DNA of 64,000 nucleotides, taken from contig JACJNY010000059.1 of NCBI GenBank assembly GCA_014695295.1, forward strand, positions 124,001 to 188,000. The letters run 5' to 3'. The notes below the pieces were generated by a model, which saw nothing but the letters and a program-made list of their open reading frames with translations, was not told the DNA's origin and ran no database searches. Positions 52,989-60,464 of this stretch are shown here, piece by piece. Made by a program: the position numbers and the translations under genes. This DNA is from Microcoleus sp. FACHB-61. GTDB lineage: Bacteria; Cyanobacteriota; Cyanobacteriia; Cyanobacteriales; Microcoleaceae. The first letter of the stretch is position 1. Each line of letters begins with the position of its first letter.

Positions 52989-53828
52989 TTAACGTTTTTG
53001 TTGTTTCAGGTAACTCTTAAACTTGAGTATCGGTTCGCTCAACCACCGGTCAAGTCTTTTGTATTTTACCTGAAAGCTCGACAGCCCCTTAAACTGATTT
53101 GGAATTTTTTTCAGTTCATCCTTAAACGGTGTCTGAGACAACATATCGAGCCATAATTGATTGGGGGCGGAGCTTTCCCACGGTTTCGGTCTTGATATAA
53201 AGTGCATCACTTTACTTGACCTATCATCAGTCTTGTAGTTGTTCCATATTTGGTCTAATTGCTTCCACCTTCCCACTAAAACTGAATTTAATGCACCTTG
53301 ATCGCGATCGCCCCAAACGTGGGTTCTAGCGTTTTGGAGCAACTTTTCCGACAGTTGCTCTTCCTCCCAAAGCTTCATGTTGTAAACTAAAACACCACTA
53401 TTGAAATAAGGGTTTCGATCTTGATAATTGTTGGGATTTCCCCAGACGTTGGCTGCGGCTGCTATCGGCAGAGTTTGAAAATCTAGGTTCCACAGCGGCT
53501 GTAAGCTGCCCAGAACGATCGTATCGCTGTCGAGCCAAATCAGCCTTTCTGTTTCTTTGGTATATTTTCGCGGCTCCAATTTAACGTAAGGAAGTTTAGA
53601 ACCTGACACCGAAAGAAGTTGGTCGTAATTTGATTGCAATTCTTGCCATTCAATCTGGTATTTGCAGCAATTCTGTAATTGTTCCTTTTGCTGTGAATAT
53701 ATCCTGGTAGATACAACGCTAATTTTGACCTGCTCTTCCCCAGATTGGCTAACATTGAGATCTACAGACTTGAGAAGTGCTGCTAACCCCAGAATATAGG
53801 TGCGATCGGCGGCTGTGAATATGTGCAT
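52989..53828 (-). CDS. GT8-family glycosyltransferase
   Basis: This 279-residue protein is a classic GT8: MHIFTAADRTYILGLAALLKS, DxD in LIWLDSDTIVLGSLQPLW, YFNSGVLVYNMKLW and GDRDQGALNSVLVGRWKQLD, with the HF in KVMHFISRPKPWE. The ATG at 53828 is preferred over a GTG at 53861. It lies apart from the main cluster but may add sugars to the same or another glycan. Confidence 0.87.
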   Translation of the reverse strand: MHIFTAADRTYILGLAALLKSVDLNVSQSGEEQVKISVVSTRIYSQQKEQLQNCCKYQIEWQELQSNYDQLLSVSGSKLPYVKLEPRKYTKETERLIWLDSDTIVLGSLQPLWNLDFQTLPIAAAANVWGNPNNYQDRNPYFNSGVLVYNMKLWEEEQLSEKLLQNARTHVWGDRDQGALNSVLVGRWKQLDQIWNNYKTDDRSSKVMHFISRPKPWESSAPNQLWLDMLSQTPFKDELKKIPNQFKGLSSFQVKYKRLDRWLSEPILKFKSYLKQQKR

Positions 53829-54463
53829 TAAGTTTGTGAAATGAACGTCAGTAAAATGCACACGGTCAAACGTGGCACAAACGCTAGGACTGGAGGAAGC
53901 AGGCGGCCCTGTATTGAGGTAAATCCGATCGCCCGTTTACCGTTGAGAGAATATAATCTTGTCTAAGTTTACGCTCGGGTTTACACAAAGAAACGGGGTT
54001 TCTAAGTAGGTAGGGGCAAATAAAGTTTACAATGTAACAGAATGTAAGGCGGGCGTAACAAGAGCGATTGGTTGGTTTCACTCGCTCCGAGAGAGACCTT
54101 ATGTATTTTCAAGCTTCCTCCACTTATTTACCTGTGCGCAAGTTTCATCGGTTCGCGCCCGAAAACGAACAACAGCCGTTGGTAATATGCAGCAACGCGG
54201 AAAAATGATGAGACTCAGTGACCTCCTTTTTGAAACAGCCAGAAATTTGCCCGTCGCCTGGGCTGAATCTCGCAATGGGTTAAGAAGTCGGATTCTACTA
54301 TAAAATAAATTGTCTAGATATCTATATTCCCGCAGGACGATTGACATCCCTCTTAGGTTTGAATTATTACCCTGATGAAATCAAAAGTTCCTCTGGTTAT
54401 TTCCCTATTATTGATGAGTACGATTGGCTTTGCCAAAAGTAAAATAAGCGTTGTTAGAAACCG
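53829..54463. other. Gene-free stretch upstream of the hybrid histidine kinase
   Basis: No supported gene. It holds an AAAGAAACGGGGTTTCTAAG inverted-repeat remnant (53979-53998). A TATAAA at 54298-54303 may be a promoter -10 for the kinase. A short frame at 54375 starts like a signal peptide but runs into the kinase gene in another frame. Confidence 0.35.
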
Positions 54464-57400
54464 ATGCAAAACCCACGCAATACTGAACCCCAACGGAAAA
54501 TCGACCCCTCTGTTTCAAAGGATTCTAACAAAGCGCTCTACCCGGGCGCGCCTTTGCCAACAGATGTAGGAATCGTCCTGCAATTGGCAGATGGTAGCAT
54601 TCAGGGGTGCAATTCTCACGCCCAGGAGCTGTTGGGGATGACAGCAGAACAGATGCAGGGCTGGACTTCAATCAACAGTCGGTGGCAGACTCTGCGTGAA
54701 GATGGCTCGGATTTTCCCGGCGAGACACATCCGGCGATGGTGGCGCTGCAAACCGGGCAACCATGCTCAAATGTCATCATGGGCTTTTATAAGCAACAGG
54801 GAGAATTGATTTGGTTGACGCTGAATTCTCAACCTTTATTTCAGGGAGATCGATCGGCTCCCTATGCGGTAGTAACAACCTTCACTCCTATCGCTCAACC
54901 TCAGCCCGAAGCAGTCTGTAACGCGCCCGCGCAACAACTTTTAGACACCCTCGAAACTATTTCGGACGGGTTCTTTACGTTGGATCGAAACTGGCGATTT
55001 ACCTACCTCAATTCGCAAGCGGCGCTGTGGCTCAATCGCTCCTCGAAAGATTTGATTGGCAACACTATTTGGGAAGAGTTTCCCCAATCTGTGGGCAGTT
55101 TGTTTGAGCAGGAATATCGCCACGCCGCGACCTTCCAAGTTACGGTTAATTTTGAATCTTTTTATCCGCCGCTCAATGCTTGGTATGCGGTACGAGCGTA
55201 TCCGATCCCATCGGGGCTTGCCGTTTATTTTCAAGATGTGACTCAGCAGAAGGCGGAGCGGGCTGTTTTTATTCAACAAGCGCAAACGGCACACCAACAA
55301 CTAGCAGAAATCGAGGCGATTTATGCTAGTGCGCCGATCGGACTTTGCTTTATCGATACCGAGTTGCGGTTTGTCCGCCTCAACGATCTGCTAGCAGAAA
55401 TTAACGGAGTTCCAGCCGCCGCCCACATCGGCAAAACATTGCGCGAAATCTTGCCAGAAATGGCAGATGATTTAGAGCCGCTTTACCGACAAGTTATTGA
55501 AACTAAAGTTCCTCTCAAACAGCTCGAAATTCGCAGAACCAACTCAGCACAGCCGGGAGTCGAACAGGATTGGCTGTTGAGTCTATATCCGCTGAAAGCC
55601 GAGGACGATCGCGTCTTGGGAGTGAATGTGACGGTGAATGAAATTACAGATCGCAAAGCTACCCAAAAAGAAATTCAACGGCTCAACCAGGAACTAGAGC
55701 GACGAGTGAAGGAACTGCAATCGATACTTGATGCTGTACCCGTTGGCATTACGATCGCGGACGACCCACAGTGTAAAGTAATTCGGGCTAACCGATTTGC
55801 CCAGTTGATGTTGACAGTGCCGCCCGATACCAATGTTTCTGGAACCGGAGAGCAAGCGGCAGTCCTTCCCTTTAAACGACTCCGCAACGGACAGGAAATT
55901 CCGGGAGAACAACTCCCCATGCAACTAGCCGTGGCTTCCGGGGTCGAAGTGCGAGATGTGGAAATTCAAATGGTGCGCGAGGACGGGGCGGCCTTTGATT
56001 GGTTGGTGAATGCGGTGCCGTTATTTGACGAACAGGGCGCAGTTCGCGGCTGTGTGGCGGCGTTTATGGATATTAGCGATCGCAAACAAGCTCTTGCTGC
56101 TTTGCGGCGTTCCGAGGAACGCTATCGCACTTTGTTTGAGTCCCTAGACGAAGGTTTTTGCGTCATCGAAATGCTGTTTGACGAAAACGAAAAGCCGATC
56201 GATTACCGCTTTTTGGAAGTCAATCCGGCCTTCTTGAAACAAACCGGACTAGAACAACCTGTGGGTAAAACGGTGCGACAGCTCGTTCCGGATATCGAAG
56301 ATTATTGGTTTGAGATTTACGGCAAAGTCGCGCTGACGGGGGAACCCCTGCGCTTCGAGCACGGCTCGAAAGTCATGAACCGCTGGTTCGATGTTTTGGC
56401 GTTCCGCACTGCTGAGCCACAGAGCCGACAAGTCGCCATACTTTTCAAAGAAATCAGCGATCGCAAACAATCGGAAAATCTGCTGCAGCAACAGGAAGAG
56501 CAACTGCGGCTGTTCGTCAAACATTCGCCTGCGGGGGTGGCGATGTTTGACCGCCAGATGCGGTATATGCTGGTGAGCGACCGCTGGCTGGCAAGTTACG
56601 GGCTCGGCACTCAAAACATTGTGGGCAGATCGCACTACGACATCTTTCCCAATTTGCCCGATCGTTTCAAACAAATCCACCAGCGCTGTCTGGCGGGAGC
56701 AGTCGAAACCTGCCAAGAAGATCGGTTTCCCCGCCCTGATGGCTCGCTCGACTGGGTGCGCTGGGAAATTTACCCTTGGCGAACCAACACCAATGAGATT
56801 GGCGGCATCATGATTTTTTGCGAAATCATCACCGAGCGCAAAAACGCTGAACTCGCGCTGCAAGCGGCCAACCAACAAGTCAGCAATATTATAGAAAGTA
56901 TTACCGATGCCTTTATCGCGATCGATTCACAATGGCGCTATACCTACGTTAATGCCACTGCTGAAAAACTGCTTTCTCGATCGAGAGCCGAGTTGTTAGG
57001 TCGATCGATCTGGGAGGTATTCCCCGCCGAGCGAGAATCCAATTCGAGGGCATATCAAGAATTCCATCGAGTCGTTAACGAGCAAGTTTCTGTCAAGTTT
57101 GAAGAGTTTTCACCGTCGCTCCAAATGTATATAGAAGTGAGCGCCTATCCTGCGGCCGAAGGACTTACGGCTTATTGGAGCGATATTAGCGATCGCAAAC
57201 ACACAGAAGAAGAACTGCGGCAAAAAAATGCGATTTTGAATGTGATTAACGAGTCAGCGCCCACGCCAATTTTTGTCAAAAATCGAGAAGGACAGATTAT
57301 TTATGCAAATCCAGCCACGCTGGAAATAATGGGCAAATCTGCTTCTGAAGTAATTGGTGGTCGCGATCTGGATTTATACCCAGTAAAAGAACTTGCGGTC

Positions 57401-59563
57401 ACAGTCACGGAAAACGATCGGCGCATTATGGAATCGGGCCAAACAGAAGTCCTCGAAGAATCTCACGATGGCATTCGGACATTTCTGGTAATGAAAGCTC
57501 CCTACCGCAATCAGGCGGGAGAAGTCATCGGCTTGATTGGCATCTCCAGCGACATCACAAATCGCAAACGAGCAGAAGTCGCCCTGCAAGAACAAACTAA
57601 GTTACTGCAAGTAATTATTGACAGCATTGGTGATGGTTTGGTTTTGGCCAACCAACAAGGGGAGTTGGTGTTGTTTAACCGAGCCGCCGTAGGCATATTC
57701 GGCCCGCTATCGAATGAAAAATCCTATGAGGAATGGTCGAGCACCTACGGACTATTTTTGCCTGACAAAAAAACCCTTTTCCCCAACGCTGAACTACCTC
57801 TAGCCAGAGCAATCAAAGGTGAATATGTCAATGATGTAGAGGTTTTTGTGCGCCGCGAAGATTCCGAAGGTCGCTGGATCAGTATCAGCGGTTATCCGGT
57901 AGTTGATACTATCAGCGAAATCAAAGGCGGAGTGGTTGTCTGTCGGGATATCACAGAACGCAAACGAGCCGAAGCAGCGCTGCAAGAAAGCGAAGAACGA
58001 TTCCGCAATATGGCTAACAACGCTCCTTTTATGGTATGGGTAACAGACTCCACAGGCTATTGCACTTTCTTGAGCGAAAGCTGGTATGACTTCACAGGTC
58101 AAACTGAGGAAACAGGTTTGGGATTGGGTTGGGTAAACGCGCTGCATCCAGAAGACCGAGAATACGCCAAGAACGCATTTTTGACGGCCAACGAACGCCA
58201 GGAACCGTACCGCGTGGAATATCGCCTGCGGCGCAAGGATGGGGGATATTCTTGGGCGATGGATGCGGCTGCTCTCAGATTTTCCGAAAGCGGACAATTT
58301 GAGGGTTATATCGGCTCTGTAATCGACATTACAGAGCGCAAACAAGTGGAAACCGAGCGCGATATGGTTCTCCAATTAGAACAAACTGCCCGCGCGGAAG
58401 CCGAGCGAGCTAACCGCATTAAAGACGAGTTTCTGGCGGTGCTTTCTCACGAGTTGCGATCGCCCCTGAATCCGATTTTAGGCTGGTCGCAACTGCTCGT
58501 CGGCGGCAAGCTGAGCGCGGCTAAAACCGCCAAAGCTTTTGAGACGATCGAGCGTAACGCCAGACTGCAATCTCAACTAATCGAAGACTTGCTTGACGTG
58601 TCTCGGATTCTGCAAGGAAAACTCAGATTGAATGTTGCTCCGGTGAATTTGGCAACCATTATCCCGTCTGCCGTTGAAACCGTGCAATTAGCAGCCGAAG
58701 CAAAAAAAATTCACATTCAAACAATCTTAAATCCCGATGTCGGGCGAGTTGTCGGTGATACAAGTCGCTTGCAGCAAATTGTGTGGAATTTGTTATCAAA
58801 CGCGGTGAAATTCACGCCCGAAGGCGGTCGAGTTGAAGTTCGATTAGGGCAAATCGAACACCAAGTTCAAATTCAAGTCACAGACACGGGTAAAGGCATT
58901 CTTCCCGATTTCTTGCCTTATGTTTTTGACCATTTCCGACAAGAAGATGGCGCTACAACTCGCAAATTTGGCGGCTTGGGATTGGGATTGGCGATCGTCC
59001 GCCAACTGATCGAGCTTCACGGCGGGACGGTGTTTGCAGAAAGCGCCGGAGAAGGTCAAGGAGCGACGTTTACGGTGAGATTACCGCTATTAAATGATGG
59101 TTCTAGAAGCCAGGAGGAGGAAGCCGTCAATGGGGCTGCTAGTCCCGATCTCTCATCCTTGTCGCTAGCTGGATTGAGAATTTTGGTGGTAGATGATGAA
59201 CTCGACTCGCGAGATTTTGTCGCTTTCGTGCTTGAGGAAGCGGGTGCAGAGGTGATTTCGCTGTCATCTGCTGCTGAGGCGCTACAGTCGATCGAACAAA
59301 CTGCACCGGATTTGCTCGTCAGCGACATCGGAATGCCGGAAATGGACGGCTATATGTTGATCGAGCGCATCCGCACTCAGCTTGCACCTGAGTATCGGCA
59401 GTTGCTGGCGATCGCCTTAACGGCCTATGCTGGAGAAGCGAACGAGCGCCAAGTTTTGCAAGCCGGATTTGACAAACACTTAGCCAAGCCGCTCAATCCG
59501 ACTGAGCTAGTTGCTACTGTCAGGCGATCGATCATCGCCAAGCGCCTTGAAAATAAAGCCTGA
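54464..59563 (+). CDS. Hybrid histidine kinase with about ten PAS domains and a receiver
   Basis: This 1699-residue cytosolic sensor kinase has no membrane segment. About ten PAS or PAS/PAC units run from 30 to 1290, each ending in a motif such as DISDRK or DITERK. HisKA follows, with the phosphorylated His1329 in FLAVLSHELRSPLNPILGW. The ATPase domain (about 1430-1545) has N box LLSNAVKFTPEGG, G1 VTDTGKGI and G2 GGLGLGLAIV. A CheY-like receiver (about 1572-1690) ends the protein with acceptor Asp1621 in VSDIGMPEMDG and Lys in KPLNP. Several PAS units (for example at about 165 and 810) resemble each other and the PAS of the adenylate cyclase at 20116. No bilin-binding Cys or output domain is present, so the signal probably passes to a separate partner. 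Confidence 0.95.
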   Translation: MQNPRNTEPQRKIDPSVSKDSNKALYPGAPLPTDVGIVLQLADGSIQGCNSHAQELLGMTAEQMQGWTSINSRWQTLREDGSDFPGETHPAMVALQTGQPCSNVIMGFYKQQGELIWLTLNSQPLFQGDRSAPYAVVTTFTPIAQPQPEAVCNAPAQQLLDTLETISDGFFTLDRNWRFTYLNSQAALWLNRSSKDLIGNTIWEEFPQSVGSLFEQEYRHAATFQVTVNFESFYPPLNAWYAVRAYPIPSGLAVYFQDVTQQKAERAVFIQQAQTAHQQLAEIEAIYASAPIGLCFIDTELRFVRLNDLLAEINGVPAAAHIGKTLREILPEMADDLEPLYRQVIETKVPLKQLEIRRTNSAQPGVEQDWLLSLYPLKAEDDRVLGVNVTVNEITDRKATQKEIQRLNQELERRVKELQSILDAVPVGITIADDPQCKVIRANRFAQLMLTVPPDTNVSGTGEQAAVLPFKRLRNGQEIPGEQLPMQLAVASGVEVRDVEIQMVREDGAAFDWLVNAVPLFDEQGAVRGCVAAFMDISDRKQALAALRRSEERYRTLFESLDEGFCVIEMLFDENEKPIDYRFLEVNPAFLKQTGLEQPVGKTVRQLVPDIEDYWFEIYGKVALTGEPLRFEHGSKVMNRWFDVLAFRTAEPQSRQVAILFKEISDRKQSENLLQQQEEQLRLFVKHSPAGVAMFDRQMRYMLVSDRWLASYGLGTQNIVGRSHYDIFPNLPDRFKQIHQRCLAGAVETCQEDRFPRPDGSLDWVRWEIYPWRTNTNEIGGIMIFCEIITERKNAELALQAANQQVSNIIESITDAFIAIDSQWRYTYVNATAEKLLSRSRAELLGRSIWEVFPAERESNSRAYQEFHRVVNEQVSVKFEEFSPSLQMYIEVSAYPAAEGLTAYWSDISDRKHTEEELRQKNAILNVINESAPTPIFVKNREGQIIYANPATLEIMGKSASEVIGGRDLDLYPVKELAVTVTENDRRIMESGQTEVLEESHDGIRTFLVMKAPYRNQAGEVIGLIGISSDITNRKRAEVALQEQTKLLQVIIDSIGDGLVLANQQGELVLFNRAAVGIFGPLSNEKSYEEWSSTYGLFLPDKKTLFPNAELPLARAIKGEYVNDVEVFVRREDSEGRWISISGYPVVDTISEIKGGVVVCRDITERKRAEAALQESEERFRNMANNAPFMVWVTDSTGYCTFLSESWYDFTGQTEETGLGLGWVNALHPEDREYAKNAFLTANERQEPYRVEYRLRRKDGGYSWAMDAAALRFSESGQFEGYIGSVIDITERKQVETERDMVLQLEQTARAEAERANRIKDEFLAVLSHELRSPLNPILGWSQLLVGGKLSAAKTAKAFETIERNARLQSQLIEDLLDVSRILQGKLRLNVAPVNLATIIPSAVETVQLAAEAKKIHIQTILNPDVGRVVGDTSRLQQIVWNLLSNAVKFTPEGGRVEVRLGQIEHQVQIQVTDTGKGILPDFLPYVFDHFRQEDGATTRKFGGLGLGLAIVRQLIELHGGTVFAESAGEGQGATFTVRLPLLNDGSRSQEEEAVNGAASPDLSSLSLAGLRILVVDDELDSRDFVAFVLEEAGAEVISLSSAAEALQSIEQTAPDLLVSDIGMPEMDGYMLIERIRTQLAPEYRQLLAIALTAYAGEANERQVLQAGFDKHLAKPLNPTELVATVRRSIIAKRLENKA

Positions 59564-59670
59564 GTGCTCGGTAAGACATTGCAATGTAGTTGACTTGGCT
59601 CATTAGAGCACCCTCGTTTGGCGTAATTTCAAACTGAATTTGCCCGTTAAAAATATTCTCCCTGTTTCTT

Positions 59671-59757
59671 CCCTCGAACCTGGAATCTCGAACCTCGAAT
59701 CTCAACATCCATCCGTTAAATCCGTTAAACCCGTTACATCCGTTAAATAATCCGTTG
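59671..59757. repeat. CTCGAA and CCGTTAAAT short repeats
   Basis: Repeats CTCGAAC/CTCGAATCTC (59671-59706) then ATCCGTTAA units at 59712-59757 fill the gap before the rplI promoter. No gene lies in 59564-59839. Confidence 0.6.
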
Positions 59758-59774
59758 CCGAACTTCCATCGGAC

Positions 59775-59804
59775 TTGCGATCGCCGCTCAAACTTCGCTA
59801 TTAT
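59775..59804 (+). promoter_or_regulatory. Probable rplI promoter
   Basis: TTGCGA (59775-59780), an 18-bp spacer and TATTAT (59799-59804) fit a housekeeping-type promoter with a start near 59811, 29 bp before the rplI ATG. Confidence 0.45.
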
Positions 59805-59839
59805 AAAAAGTTCCTGTTAAAACCCCACAATCAACGATC

Positions 59840-60298
59840 ATGGCCAAGCGCGTCCAATTAGTTTTAAATAAAGATGTCAGCAAACTCGGCAAAGCTGGCG
59901 ACGTAGTAGAAGTAGCCCCGGGCTACGCCCGCAACTATCTAGTACCCCAAGGAATGGGATTTAGAGCCACTCCGGGCATTCTCAAACAAGCAGAGCGCCG
60001 CCGTGAAGAAGAAAGAGTGCGCCAGCTAGAGCTCAAGCAGCAAGCTGAAGTGCGCAAAACCGCCCTCGAAGCGGCTGGGCCTTTCATCATCTCCAAGCAA
60101 GTTGGCGAAGCAGACGCGATTTTTGGTACAGTTACCAACCAAGAAGTAGCAGAACTGATTTTCAACTCTACCAGTCAAGAAGTCGATCGGCGCGGCATCA
60201 CCCTACCCGAAATTCGCCAAACTGGTACATACAAAGCTGAAATCAAACTTCACGCAGAAGTTACCGCTGAAGTTGATATTCAAGTTGTTCCGATGTAA
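59840..60298 (+). CDS. rplI: 50S ribosomal protein L9
   Basis: This 152-residue protein binds 23S rRNA at the base of the L1 stalk. It starts [32 protein letters not shown], the diagnostic N-terminal domain, then a long charged helix ([20 protein letters not shown]), and a C-terminal domain with [15 protein letters not shown]. Full length. It lies just upstream of dnaB, an order often seen in cyanobacteria. Confidence 0.98.
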   Translation: MAKRVQLVLNKDVSKLGKAGDVVEVAPGYARNYLVPQGMGFRATPGILKQAERRREEERVRQLELKQQAEVRKTALEAAGPFIISKQVGEADAIFGTVTNQEVAELIFNSTSQEVDRRGITLPEIRQTGTYKAEIKLHAEVTAEVDIQVVPM

Positions 60299-60464
60299 TT
60301 AAGAGTCATCAGTTATCAGTCATCAGTCATTAGTTGTTAGTCATTAGTCATTAGCTAACAACTAAGCACTGCTAACTTGCGAAGTGAGTAACGCTAAGTT
60401 TCAGATTGAGAACTGACGACTAATAACTGGCAACTAATAACTAATGACTGAGAACTATTGACTA
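60299..60464. repeat. Heptamer repeats (AGTCATC / AGTCATT / CTAATAA)
   Basis: 7-bp units such as AGTCATC-AGTTATC-AGTCATC-AGTCATT-AGTTGTT fill the gap between rplI and dnaB, up to the ATG of dnaB. They are separated by a short non-repeat centre (60370-60410). Confidence 0.85.

Noticed and set aside
54375-54569. Short frame with signal-peptide-like start before the kinase
   Set aside because: After 25 residues it overlaps the kinase gene in a different frame and loses protein character.
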